11,680 bases of DNA from Verrucomicrobiota bacterium (GTDB lineage: Bacteria; Verrucomicrobiota; Verrucomicrobiae; Chthoniobacterales; UBA10450). The stretch lies in NCBI GenBank assembly GCA_003219495.1, contig QHOZ01000092.1:1821-13500 (forward strand). Direction: 5' to 3'. The notes beneath the pieces are model-generated. The model had not been told where the DNA came from, did not search any database, and saw only the letters and a program-made list of their open reading frames with translations. Below are positions 1-7,425 of the stretch, in pieces; positions within the stretch are counted from its first letter, which is position 1; each line of letters starts with the position of its first letter. The translations under genes were made by a program, and so were the position numbers.

Positions 1-1776
1 GTTCCACCAGCGGTGAACCTCGATCTGACCCAGTTCACCGTCGACGCGTGGGTCTATCCCACTTTCGAGTCTGGTGGCGGCGCTGTTCTCGATAAAGAAG
101 ATCCGAACGGAATCAACTACGCTTTGTTTGTTGGCGCCGATGGTTCGGTCGAGATCGACTTCAACCCCGGTGCTCATCAATTCATTGACTCGCCTCCGGG
201 TTCTGCGCCTCCAAACACATGGACTCACATCACCGGAACGTATGACGGTCCAACTTCGAAAACCCTAAAGCTTTATATTAACGGTCAGTTGGTCGGCACA
301 CATATCTCTGACCCGGGAATGGAGACGCCGCCGACCGGTCAGCCGACTCTTATTGGTGCAAGAGTGATGTTCCCCTCTGGAACTCAAGCGCCGTTCCAAG
401 GTCTGATTGATGAAGTCGAAGTCTTCGATCACGCCCTCAGTGACAGCGAAGTCGCGGCGATTTATGCCGCGGGCGGCGCTGGTAAATGTCGAACCTGCAC
501 TAGCGCGCCCGCCGGTATGACACATTGGTGGCCGGCCAACGGAAGCACGGACGATATCATCGGGAACAACGACGGCACACTCCAAAACGGCGCGACATTC
601 GGAGCTGGAGAAGACGATCAGGCCTTTAGCTTGGATGGAACGGACGATTACGTCGATGTTGGCGATGTCGATCTTCCCATCACGTTCACGGTCGATGCCT
701 GGATTAACCCAACAGATCTTTCTAACTTCCCGATGATCGTTACGAAAGACGATGGCGCCACCGCACGGAGCTATTTCATCAACATCGATAGTGGCGGCAC
801 GTTGACCGCGTCGGTTGGCAATACGAGCGGGCAGTTCACGCAATATCGAACCGATGCTCCGGTTATTACGACAGGCACTTGGCAACATGTTGCCGTAACC
901 TATGATGGTAACGCTGCCGCGACCGAAAGATTCAAGTTTTACGTTAATGGAACTAATTTCTCGGCCTCACCGCTTTGTTGCGATAACGGCGGCGTTCCTG
1001 CCGATAACTCCCTTTCGACCAAGATCGGAATCTGGGGCGATGGCACGAGTAATCCGCTCCCTGGTCGCATTGACGAAGTAGAACTGTTTGACCGCGTTCT
1101 TACCCAAAGCGAAATCCAAAAGATCTTCGACGCTGGCAGCGAAGGCAAATGTGCGCCTACTCCAACTCCCACGCCGACGCCCACCCCGACTCCAACACCG
1201 AGTCCTACTCCGTCGCCAACTCCAAGTCCGACGCCCACCCCGACTCCAACACCCAGTCCAACTCCGTCGCCAACTCCAAGTCCCACCCCAACGCCGTCGC
1301 CCACAGCTACTCCGACCGCCACTCCGACTCCTACCGCAACTCCTACGGCTACACCTTCGCCTACTCCCACTCCGACGGTAACTCCAACCGTCACTCCTAC
1401 TCCTACACCTGTGGTTAATGGCGACGAAGTGGATGGCAACGGGACAATTAATGGCCCGCACGGAGGTCAAGCCAGCTTCAGTGTGGATGCGAAGTTCCAG
1501 AAGGTGAAAAAGAAAACGAAATTGATCGGCTCGTTCAGTTACGATGATCCTGCGACTCCGATTTCGTTCCGTTCGATGAAGATCACGAGCCTCATCATTA
1601 CCGGCAACCAGGCGCACATCACCGGGACTGGAAAGATCGGAAAAAAGAAAGGCAGCTTCACGCTTGATGTGACCGACAATGGCGAGCCGGGCACGAATGA
1701 TTTCTTCTCGCTGCAATTGAGTAACGGTTACTCCGCGACCGGTTTCCTCAGCAGTGGTAACATCCAGATCCATTAA
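1..1776 (+). CDS. LamG-domain surface/secreted protein with Pro-Thr linker (5' end missing)
   Basis: The frame is open from base 1 to the TAA at 1774-1776, so the gene starts upstream; a GTG at 13 lies inside a domain and is not a credible start. Two Laminin_G_3-like jelly-roll domains are visible. The first (to about 489) lacks its N-terminal strands; the second (about 514-1152) is complete, opening with [10 protein letters not shown]. Each carries FTVDAW, a W-(T/Q)-H-(I/V) strand, YDG, a Y(I/V)NG turn and an IDEVE(V/L)FD segment, and ends in GKC. A Pro-Thr/Ser linker follows (1153-1410), then a C-terminal domain of about 120 residues (1411-1773) containing DNGEPG and LSNGYSA and ending GNIQIH. 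That ending resembles the domain NCBI names post-COAP-1 (from memory). LamG folds usually bind glycans or proteins, so an extracellular adhesive or carbohydrate-binding role is inferred. No catalytic domain or signal peptide is visible in this part. Confidence 0.88.
   Translation, partial: VPPAVNLDLTQFTVDAWVYPTFESGGGAVLDKEDPNGINYALFVGADGSVEIDFNPGAHQFIDSPPGSAPPNTWTHITGTYDGPTSKTLKLYINGQLVGTHISDPGMETPPTGQPTLIGARVMFPSGTQAPFQGLIDEVEVFDHALSDSEVAAIYAAGGAGKCRTCTSAPAGMTHWWPANGSTDDIIGNNDGTLQNGATFGAGEDDQAFSLDGTDDYVDVGDVDLPITFTVDAWINPTDLSNFPMIVTKDDGATARSYFINIDSGGTLTASVGNTSGQFTQYRTDAPVITTGTWQHVAVTYDGNAAATERFKFYVNGTNFSASPLCCDNGGVPADNSLSTKIGIWGDGTSNPLPGRIDEVELFDRVLTQSEIQKIFDAGSEGKCAPTPTPTPTPTPTPTPSPTPSPTPSPTPTPTPTPSPTPSPTPSPTPTPSPTATPTATPTPTATPTATPSPTPTPTVTPTVTPTPTPVVNGDEVDGNGTINGPHGGQASFSVDAKFQKVKKKTKLIGSFSYDDPATPISFRSMKITSLIITGNQAHITGTGKIGKKKGSFTLDVTDNGEPGTNDFFSLQLSNGYSATGFLSSGNIQIH
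1153..1410 (+). repeat. Pro-Thr/Ser-Pro low-complexity linker DNA with a 54-bp tandem repeat
   Basis: About 85 codons encode almost only Pro alternating with Thr, Ser or Ala, as in flexible, often O-glycosylated linkers of secreted proteins. At the DNA level 1174-1227 and 1228-1281 are tandem copies of one 54-bp unit (18 codons) that differ at only two positions, so the tract probably grew by slippage or unequal recombination. The region past 1282 is a more degenerate form of the same pattern. Being a multiple of three, loss or gain of a unit would keep the reading frame. Confidence 0.9.
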
Positions 1777-1841
1777 GATTCACTGACTCGCCGAACGAGG
1801 CTGGCATTTGCGCCTGCGCGCCCGCGCGCTACAGCTGATTT

Positions 1842-2603
1842 GTGATCTCGTTCATTGTGCCGGCTTACAACGAAGAGTTGGAATTGCCGGCGACGATTGC
1901 CGCCATTCGCGAAGCCGCGCAAGATCGACAACACGAGATCATCGTCGTTGACGACGCATCGACGGACAGAACGGCCGAAATAGCCAACGCGAGCGGAGCT
2001 CGCGTCATTTCAATTAACCGGCGTCAAATCGCGGCCTCGCGAAATGCCGGCGCACGCGGTTCAGCCGGCGACATTCTTTTTTTCGTCGATGCTGACACGC
2101 GAATCAATCCGCAGCATGTTCGCGGCGCGATCGAAGCGATTGGCAATGGCTTCGCCGGCGGTAGCGCACAAATAAGAGTCGAAGAAACGGTCCCGCTTTG
2201 GGCGCGCGTAAGCCTGAAGATCTTCTGTTTTGTCTATTTTGCGTTCAATCTCGGCGCCGGCGCTTTCCTTTTCACAACACGCAAAAATTACGAGGCGGCG
2301 GGTGGGTTCGATGAGAAGCTTTTCATCGGAGAAGAAGTTTATTTCAGTCTCGCGCTGCGAAAGCTCGGACGATTCAAAATTTTGTCCGAACCAATGGTCA
2401 CGTCCGGTCGCAAGCTACGAATGTATTCCGCAGGTCAAATCCTATGGCATTCCACCCGGGTCGTGTTGCTTGGTCCGCGAATCGCGCGTTCTCGCGACGG
2501 TCTCGGCATCTGGTATGATGGCAAACGCGAAACAATATCCGCCTACGCAGACCGCCAGTCCGGCTCGGACCTACGGCGTGACCAGTCGACGTCGACACCA
2601 TGA
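1842..2603 (+). CDS. Family 2 glycosyltransferase (GT-A fold)
   Basis: Transfers a sugar from a nucleotide-sugar donor to an unidentified acceptor, by family membership. The 253-residue protein opens with the GT2 signature ISFIVPAYNEE (2-12), then VVDDASTD (35-42) for nucleotide binding. FVDADTR (81-87) holds the metal-binding D-x-D (83-85). A GEE motif near 163-165 is the likely catalytic-base region. A hydrophobic stretch at about 126-145 may sit at the membrane. The start is GTG at 1842: an in-frame TGA at 1836-1838 excludes any earlier start, and no Shine-Dalgarno sequence is evident. The last 20 or so residues are polar and do not look like part of the fold. The stop overlaps the next gene by 4 bp (ATGA), which suggests translational coupling. 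Acceptor and product cannot be told from sequence. Confidence 0.88.
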   Translation: MISFIVPAYNEELELPATIAAIREAAQDRQHEIIVVDDASTDRTAEIANASGARVISINRRQIAASRNAGARGSAGDILFFVDADTRINPQHVRGAIEAIGNGFAGGSAQIRVEETVPLWARVSLKIFCFVYFAFNLGAGAFLFTTRKNYEAAGGFDEKLFIGEEVYFSLALRKLGRFKILSEPMVTSGRKLRMYSAGQILWHSTRVVLLGPRIARSRDGLGIWYDGKRETISAYADRQSGSDLRRDQSTSTP

Positions 2604-3043
2604 CCCAGTCACGGATTGCGATTGCCAAGAGCGCGGAGGAAATTCGCCGATGTTATCCGGTCATGCGCGAGCTGCGCACGCATGTTTCAAGTGAAGACGA
2701 ATTCATCGAACGCGTTCAACGCCAGCAAAAGCAGGGATACTTGCTGGCTTTTGTTGAATCTAATGGCCAGATTTGCGCCGCGGCCGGCTATCGATTTCTC
2801 GAATCGCTCTTTTCCGGAAAAAATCTTTATGTCGACGATTTGGTTACGCGCGAACGCGATCGTTCCCGCGGTTTCGGCGGCGAATTAATTGATTGGCTGG
2901 TTGCGCAGGCGCGTAAGCACGGCTGCGAAACGCTCGAGCTCGATTCCGGCGTGCAGCGCTTCGACGCCCACCGGTTCTATTTTTGCAAACGAATGAGCAT
3001 TTCGTCGTATCACTTTCGGCTTAAAATCGAACCCGAGGCTTGA
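2600..3043 (+). CDS. GNAT family N-acetyltransferase
   Basis: A 147-residue protein of typical GNAT length, predicted to move an acetyl group from acetyl-CoA to an unknown amine. The core is visible as the strand NLYVDDLVTRERDRS (75-89) followed by RGFGGELIDWLVAQA (90-104). RGFGG fits the R/Q-x-x-G-x-G/A pyrophosphate-binding loop (motif A). The later segment LELDSGVQRFDAHRFYFCKRM (112-132) matches the usual motif B region, where an aromatic residue assists the product thiolate. The ATG overlaps the stop of the glycosyltransferase gene and no independent ribosome binding site is evident, so it is probably translationally coupled. A role in modifying the same glycan or a related metabolite is possible but unproven. 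Confidence 0.87.
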   Translation: MTQSRIAIAKSAEEIRRCYPVMRELRTHVSSEDEFIERVQRQQKQGYLLAFVESNGQICAAAGYRFLESLFSGKNLYVDDLVTRERDRSRGFGGELIDWLVAQARKHGCETLELDSGVQRFDAHRFYFCKRMSISSYHFRLKIEPEA

Positions 3044-3045
3044 TT

Positions 3046-3387
3046 ATGAAAAACGAGAATCCCTGGATCACACTTTGTCCCGGCATCAAACGCCAGACGA
3101 AGGCGAGCGGGAAAACGATGTACCAAATGCTGGCCACGCTTGAGGCCGGTAGCAAAATGCCGCCGCACCAGCACCCGCAGGAGCAAATCGTTCACATTTT
3201 GTCGGGGCGGATGAAGTTGATTGTCGATGGAACGCCGCACGAACTGAAAGCCGGAGACTCGCATTATCTGGCGAGCAACATTCCGCATGGCGTGGAAACG
3301 CTCGAAGAAACTCGCGTGCTGGACACGTTTAGCCCGCCGCGGGACGAATATCTGGCGATCGACGAGGCGAATCGCTCCCCGAAGTGA
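3046..3387 (+). CDS. Small single-domain cupin protein (KdgF-like)
   Basis: A 113-residue one-domain cupin. ATG 3046 is chosen over an in-frame TTG at 3040 because GAGG at 3035-3038 lies 7 bases before it. Cupin motif 1 is PPHQHPQEQIVHILSG (39-54), with candidate metal ligands H41, H43 and E46 or Q47. Motif 2 is GDSHYLASNIPHGVE (70-84), with H81 as the remaining ligand. The ending VLDTFSPPRDEYL recalls the KdgF/pectin-degradation cupin group, which opens uronate rings in pectin and alginate breakdown; small cupins are too diverse to assign that reaction here. It starts two bases after the acetyltransferase stop and is probably cotranscribed with it. No pectin or alginate genes are nearby, so the substrate is unknown. 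Confidence 0.85.
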   Translation: MKNENPWITLCPGIKRQTKASGKTMYQMLATLEAGSKMPPHQHPQEQIVHILSGRMKLIVDGTPHELKAGDSHYLASNIPHGVETLEETRVLDTFSPPRDEYLAIDEANRSPK

Positions 3388-3447
3388 GACCTCAGTCCTA
3401 ATAAAAAAGAATAGCCATTGGCTCGGGTAACCCGCTAGGATTCAGCC

Positions 3448-3714
3448 ATGTTACACGTCATTTGGTCGATCATTATCGGTTTCATCGTCGGCTTGTGCGC
3501 GCGCGCCATTCTGCCCGGAGTGCAACAACTCGGGTTCATTATGACCACGGTCCTCGGCATCGCCGGATCCATCGTCGGTGGCTTGATTGGGCGAATGTTT
3601 TCCAAGCCCGCCCCCGGCTCAGCCTTTCATCCGGCCGGATTCATCATGTCGCTGATCTTCGCCGTGCTCTTGCTTTGGCTCTGGGGCAAATACGGCGCCG
3701 CGATGACTCATTAA
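3448..3714 (+). CDS. GlsB/YeaQ/YmgE family small membrane protein
   Basis: An 88-residue, very hydrophobic protein with three predicted membrane segments (about 3-22, 28-49 and 63-80). Glycine-rich helices IIGFIVGLCARAILPG and VLGIAGSIVGGLIGRMF match the transglycosylase-associated protein family (PF04226), a common stress-induced inner-membrane family of unproven biochemical role. The older name does not establish transglycosylase activity. AGGA at 3437-3440, 7 bases before the ATG, supports the start. It follows the cupin gene by 60 bp and is followed by a 103-bp gap before rpsO, so it may be its own unit. No promoter could be assigned confidently. Confidence 0.88.
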   Translation: MLHVIWSIIIGFIVGLCARAILPGVQQLGFIMTTVLGIAGSIVGGLIGRMFSKPAPGSAFHPAGFIMSLIFAVLLLWLWGKYGAAMTH

Positions 3715-3757
3715 TATAAGAGCAGAGTCGCGTCCGTCGTCTTAGCCGGGCCGCAGA

Positions 3758-3790
3758 GAGCGCGTCGCAACTCCCAGTTGCGCGACGCTC
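3758..3790 (+). promoter_or_regulatory. Hairpin just upstream of rpsO
   Basis: GCGTCG (3762-3767) plus CAACT (3768-3772) pair with AGTTG (3776-3780) plus CGACGC (3783-3788), leaving a CCC loop and a two-base CG bulge: 11 base pairs. GAG at 3758-3760 could extend the base with CTC at 3788-3790 in an alternative register. It ends 27 bases before the rpsO start and has no following T run, so it is a poor intrinsic terminator. It could be an rpsO leader element, since S15 represses its own mRNA in several bacteria; that role is inference. Confidence 0.45.
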
Positions 3791-3817
3791 GACTTGGTCT
3801 AATATAGGCGCTTCGAA

Positions 3818-4081
3818 ATGGCTGAGAATACGGAAACGTTGGATATCAAGCAGTTCCAATTGCACGGCAAGGACACGGGCAGCGCCGATGTGCAAATCGC
3901 GCTCCTCACGCGCCGGATCGCGCAATTGACCGACCACTTGAAAAGCCACGCCAAAGACCATTCTTCGCGCCGCGGACTACTCAAAATGGTAGCCCAACGC
4001 CGGAGTCTGCTCGATTACCTGAGCCGGTCCGAAGCCGAACGCTACAAAAAGCTGATCGACAAACTGAATCTGCGGAAGTAA
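3818..4081 (+). CDS. rpsO: 30S ribosomal protein S15
   Basis: An 87-residue protein, close to the usual 89, matching S15 along its whole length. Diagnostic stretches are [18 protein letters not shown] (17-34), [19 protein letters not shown] (37-55) and [11 protein letters not shown] (60-70). S15 is a primary binder of the 16S rRNA central domain and helps form the small-subunit platform and an intersubunit bridge. The ATG has an AGG at 3806-3808, nine bases upstream. It lies directly before pnp with a 182-bp spacer, the classic rpsO-pnp order found in many bacteria. No unusual residue or truncation was seen. Confidence 0.98.
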   Translation: MAENTETLDIKQFQLHGKDTGSADVQIALLTRRIAQLTDHLKSHAKDHSSRRGLLKMVAQRRSLLDYLSRSEAERYKKLIDKLNLRK

Positions 4082-4102
4082 CCGCGGACGATGTCGATCT
4101 TA

Positions 4103-4124
4103 GCGTCTGCGTTCCGTGCGACGC
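4103..4124 (+). promoter_or_regulatory. Hairpin after rpsO
   Basis: GCGTC (4103-4107) pairs with GACGC (4120-4124), and GC (4109-4110) with GC (4118-4119) around a bulged T and a short loop. It lies 22 bases after the rpsO stop, where enterobacterial rpsO has its terminator, but no T tract follows. It could be an mRNA 3'-end stabiliser, a processing site or an attenuator. The stem is short, so confidence is modest. Confidence 0.35.
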
Positions 4125-4146
4125 CGATTCGAAAGTTAGTTAACAA

Positions 4147-4239
4147 GCGACAACCAGGTCGCAAGACACCTTGAATTTAGGTTTTAGGTCCGTCCCGAAA
4201 TCTCGGAATTAAAACCTACAGTCAGGGTGACCGACCTGG
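4147..4239 (+). promoter_or_regulatory. Structured pnp leader: nested stems with a competing hairpin
   Basis: The outer stem pairs CCAGGTCG (4154-4161) with CGACCTGG (4232-4239), 8 of 8. Inside it TAGGTTTTA (4178-4186) pairs with TAAAACCTA (4210-4218), 9 of 9. Innermost, CCGA (4195-4198) pairs with TCGG (4203-4206) around a four-base loop. A rival hairpin pairs GCGAC (4147-4151) with GTCGC (4158-4162) and shares bases with the outer stem, so the two cannot form together. The structure ends 13 bases before AGGA (4253-4256), the pnp ribosome binding site. In E. coli a leader duplex of pnp is cut by RNase III and degraded by PNPase for autocontrol; an equivalent here is inferred. Confidence 0.55.
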
Positions 4240-4263
4240 AACTCGCACATCCAGGAAAATAAT

Positions 4264-6396
4264 ATGCAACAGAAGGTCACAGCCCAAATTGGGGCTAATC
4301 AAATATCAATCGAGACAGGCAAAATCGCCAAGCTCGCCGACGGCGCGGTCGTCGTTTCATGTGGCGACACCATCGTCATGACAAGCGCGGTCTCCGCCAC
4401 CGCCATTAAAGAGGGGCAGGATTGGTTTCCGCTCACCGTCGATTACCGCGAAAAAGCGGCCGCGGTCGGGAAATTCCCCGGCGGTTATTTCAAACGCGAA
4501 GGTCGTCCGTCCGAAAAGGAGACGCTCACTTCGCGCATGACGGATCGGCCGCTGCGGCCGTTGTTTCCGGCGGGTTACCTTTACGATACCCAAATCATTT
4601 CGATGCTGCTGAGCGCGGATGGTCAGAACGATCCTGATATTCTCGCGATCAACGGTGCGTCGGCCGCGCTTTGCGTTTCCGACATTCCATTCGCGGGCCC
4701 GGTCGGCGCCGTGCGCGTCGGCCGCGTCAACGGCGAGTTCGTGGTAAACCCAACGCACGATCAGCGAGGCGAAAGCGATCTCGATCTAGTTTATGTCGGC
4801 ACCGAAAACGACGTCATCATGATCGAAGGCTCCGCCCAGGAATTACCGGAAGAGGATTTCATCAAAGCGCTCGAATTCGCACACGGGCACGCCAAAGAAA
4901 TGATTCGCATCCAAAAGGAGCTGGCCTCGCAAGTTGGGAAACCGAAACGCGAGATGCCGCTCATGACGGTGAATCAGGAGATTCTCGAAGTGGCGTATCA
5001 GGTCGCGGGCGATCGCATCGAAGGCGCGCTTTACAATGAGAAGAAAGTGGACCGCAGCAAAGCGGTCAACGCGCTCAAGGAAGAGGTGAAAGCGAAGGTG
5101 CTCGAGAAATTTCCCGACGCCGACAACTTCGCGATCTCGCAGGCATTCGATTACGTGCAGAAGAAAGCGTTCCGGATCAGCGTGCTCGACAAACAGAAGC
5201 GCATGGATGGACGCGGCTACCAGGACATTCGCCCGATCACTTGCGAAGTCGGTGTGCTGCCGCGATCACACGGCTCGGCCATTTTTCAGCGCGGCGAAAC
5301 TCAATCGCTCGCGCTCGTCACTTTGGCGCCGATCGAAGAAGCGCAAAACATCGACGCCTACGGTGGCGGCGAAACTTCGAAGAGCTTCCTGCTGCATTAC
5401 AATTTCCCGCCGTTTAGTGTTGGCGAAACTGGCCGGACCGGCGGCGCGAGTCGTCGCGAGATCGGTCACGGCGCGTTGGCGGAGCGTTCGCTCGAGCCGG
5501 TTGTTCCGGGCACGGAGAATTTCCGTTACGCGGTTCGCATCACGAGCGAGATCATGGAATCGAACGGCTCAAGTTCAATGGCCAGCGTTTGCGGCGGCAT
5601 GCTGGCGTTGATGGACGCGGGCGTTCCGATCAAAACGCCGGTCGCAGGTATTAGCTGCGGCCTCGTTACCGAGAACGCGGAGGACGGTTCGCTCAAACGT
5701 TACGAGCTCCTCACCGACATTCTCGGTTCGGAAGATCATTTCGGGGACATGGATTACAAAGTCTGTGGAACCGAAACCGGCATCACTGGTTTCCAACTCG
5801 ATCTCAAACTTCCCGGCGTCAGCCACAAAATCATGGCCGAAGCGACCATGCGCACGAAAGAAGCGCGCACGAAGATTCTGGCCAAAATGGCGGAAGCAAT
5901 CGACAAACCGCGCGCTGACCTCAGTAAATACGCGCCGCGGATCGAGACGCTGAAGATTAATCCGGAAAAGATTGGCGCACTCATCGGACCGGGTGGCAAG
6001 ACGATCAAGGGTATCGTGGCCGAGACCGGCGCCGAAATTAACATCGAAGACGACGGCTCGGTTCACATTTACGCGACGAATCCCGAGAGCATGGCTCGCG
6101 CGAAAGAAATTATCGGCGGCATGAGCAAAGAGATCGAGATCGGTCAAACTTATCAGGGCCGTGTCGTTTCCACCAAGGAGTTCGGTTGTTTTGTGGAAGT
6201 GCTTCCGGGCAAGGAAGGACTCGTTCATATTTCCGAGCTCGCGGATTTCCGGGTGAAGCGCACGGAAGACGTGGTGAAGTCCGGTGACACGATTTGGGTA
6301 AAATGCATCGGCATTGACGACAAAGGTCGCGTGAAACTTTCACGTAAAGCCGCGCTGAAAGAGCGCGCCGAAAAAGAAACGGGACAAGCCGCTTAA
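4264..6396 (+). CDS. pnp: Polynucleotide phosphorylase (polyribonucleotide nucleotidyltransferase)
   Basis: A full-length 710-residue PNPase, which degrades RNA 3'-to-5' with inorganic phosphate, releasing nucleoside diphosphates, and can run in reverse. Order: first RNase PH domain with [16 protein letters not shown] and [13 protein letters not shown] near residues 70-100, an all-helical linker, then the catalytic second RNase PH domain. That domain has [14 protein letters not shown] for phosphate binding and [11 protein letters not shown], where D491, D497 and K499 correspond to the E. coli catalytic D486, D492 and K494. A KH domain (about 560-620, [15 protein letters not shown]) and an S1 domain (about 627-697, [18 protein letters not shown]) complete the RNA-binding tail. 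AGGA seven bases before the ATG supports the start. The protein normally works as a trimer and often with RNase E or a helicase. Its leader looks structured and may serve autocontrol. Confidence 0.99.
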   Translation: MQQKVTAQIGANQISIETGKIAKLADGAVVVSCGDTIVMTSAVSATAIKEGQDWFPLTVDYREKAAAVGKFPGGYFKREGRPSEKETLTSRMTDRPLRPLFPAGYLYDTQIISMLLSADGQNDPDILAINGASAALCVSDIPFAGPVGAVRVGRVNGEFVVNPTHDQRGESDLDLVYVGTENDVIMIEGSAQELPEEDFIKALEFAHGHAKEMIRIQKELASQVGKPKREMPLMTVNQEILEVAYQVAGDRIEGALYNEKKVDRSKAVNALKEEVKAKVLEKFPDADNFAISQAFDYVQKKAFRISVLDKQKRMDGRGYQDIRPITCEVGVLPRSHGSAIFQRGETQSLALVTLAPIEEAQNIDAYGGGETSKSFLLHYNFPPFSVGETGRTGGASRREIGHGALAERSLEPVVPGTENFRYAVRITSEIMESNGSSSMASVCGGMLALMDAGVPIKTPVAGISCGLVTENAEDGSLKRYELLTDILGSEDHFGDMDYKVCGTETGITGFQLDLKLPGVSHKIMAEATMRTKEARTKILAKMAEAIDKPRADLSKYAPRIETLKINPEKIGALIGPGGKTIKGIVAETGAEINIEDDGSVHIYATNPESMARAKEIIGGMSKEIEIGQTYQGRVVSTKEFGCFVEVLPGKEGLVHISELADFRVKRTEDVVKSGDTIWVKCIGIDDKGRVKLSRKAALKERAEKETGQAA

Positions 6397-6417
6397 GATC
6401 GACATCATCATCGAAAG

Positions 6418-7416
6418 ATGAGCACGCCGGCGAAAATTTCCTATGGCGTGGTGGTGGCGACAATTGTCGCCGCGGCATGGCTGCATTTGGGGCCGCTCGT
6501 ACTCGCGGCGTTCTTTTCCTACTTCGCGCTGACCAAACTTTTCGCGGCGACGAAACGAAAATGGATTTCGCTGGTCTTGTTTCTGATTTGCCTCATCGCA
6601 ATCGCTTATGCCGCGGGCTATTTCACGCGCGCAGCCTGGCGCGCTTTGCCCGAGATCGCAGATAGCTCGATCCCATCGGCCACGGCCTGGATGGAAAAGC
6701 GAAACATCGAGCTGCCGTTCACCGATTTCGAAACCTTCAAAGCGTTTCTGATCGCGCAGCTTAAGGATGAGATCCACTACTTGAACAACGTCGCGCATTT
6801 TGCCGGGGCGGCGACGACGGTTCTGGTGCTCATCATTATCGGCATCGTGGTTGCGGCCAGCTTGTTTTTCCGACGTTGGCGGCATCAAAACGAGAGCCCG
6901 GCCGCGCAAGAGGAAACGCCGAATCTTTATTCTGCGAGCGCGACGGAAATCGCGGCTCGTTTCAATGACTTGTATCGCAGTTTCGAAACCGTGATGGGGG
7001 CGCAGATCATCATTTCGTCGATCAACACCGCGCTTACGGCGATTTTCGTTCTCGTGATCGGCCTGCCCCACGCCGCCGTCGTGGTGGGCGTAACATTTCT
7101 CTGTGGCTTGTTGCCGATCGTTGGAAATTTAATCAGCAACACGATTATTGTATTCTTGTCCGCTACGCTTTCGCTGAAAGTGGCGTTGGTCTCGCTGATA
7201 TTCTTAGTCGCGATTCACAAGCTTGAATATTTTCTGAACAGCAAAATCATCGGCGGCTGGATTCGCAATCCGGTTTGGCTCACGCTCATCGGATTGATCA
7301 TTGGTGAAGTGGTAATGGGAATTCCCGGAATGGTGCTCGCGCCTGTGGTTTTGAATTATATGCGGCTCGAAATGTCCAAGATCGACACCCAACCGGCGCC
7401 GGGCGCAGTCGCGTAG
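6418..7416 (+). CDS. AI-2E family transporter (putative permease)
   Basis: A 332-residue polytopic membrane protein with the layout of the AI-2E family (PF01594). N-terminal membrane segments lie at about 7-42 and 49-69. A polar region follows (about 71-128), then a segment at 131-151, a charged loop (152-190) and a C-terminal bundle. The bundle holds the best family signatures: GLPHAAVVVGVTFLCGLLPIVG (215-236) and, later, HKLEYFLNSKIIGG (267-280) with GEVVMGIPGMVLAPV (296-310). The family was named for autoinducer-2 export by E. coli TqsA, but other members are Na+/H+ antiporters or unassigned, so the substrate is unknown. It starts 21 bp after pnp, with no clear ribosome binding site, and ends 9 bp before the histidine kinase gene, so it may be cotranscribed with both. 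Confidence 0.85.
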   Translation: MSTPAKISYGVVVATIVAAAWLHLGPLVLAAFFSYFALTKLFAATKRKWISLVLFLICLIAIAYAAGYFTRAAWRALPEIADSSIPSATAWMEKRNIELPFTDFETFKAFLIAQLKDEIHYLNNVAHFAGAATTVLVLIIIGIVVAASLFFRRWRHQNESPAAQEETPNLYSASATEIAARFNDLYRSFETVMGAQIIISSINTALTAIFVLVIGLPHAAVVVGVTFLCGLLPIVGNLISNTIIVFLSATLSLKVALVSLIFLVAIHKLEYFLNSKIIGGWIRNPVWLTLIGLIIGEVVMGIPGMVLAPVVLNYMRLEMSKIDTQPAPGAVA

Positions 7417-7425
7417 CAATTTCAT

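Noticed and set aside
13..15. GTG as the start of the LamG gene
   Set aside because: The frame is open to base 1 and the residues before it continue a LamG strand; the first domain lacks its N-terminal part, so the true start is upstream.
265..888. Long open frame on the - strand opposite the LamG gene
   Set aside because: The + strand frame has clear domain matches; the antisense product has no recognisable motif and is explained by composition.
1174..1281. Tandem repeats considered as a CRISPR array
   Set aside because: The copies are directly adjacent with no unique spacers and lie in a coding frame.
939..1439. Gly-Val repeat protein on the - strand
   Set aside because: It is simply the reverse complement of the Pro-Thr linker DNA read in another frame.
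1816..1829. GCGCG/CGCGC hairpin as terminator of the LamG gene
   Set aside because: Only five base pairs, no T run follows, and low-complexity GC sequence gives such pairing by chance.
3778..3805. TTGCGC and TAATAT as a sigma-70 promoter for rpsO
   Set aside because: Spacing (16 bp) is acceptable, but the -35 match is weak and the start would fall around 3812, downstream of the AGG at 3806-3808 that appears to be the ribosome binding site.
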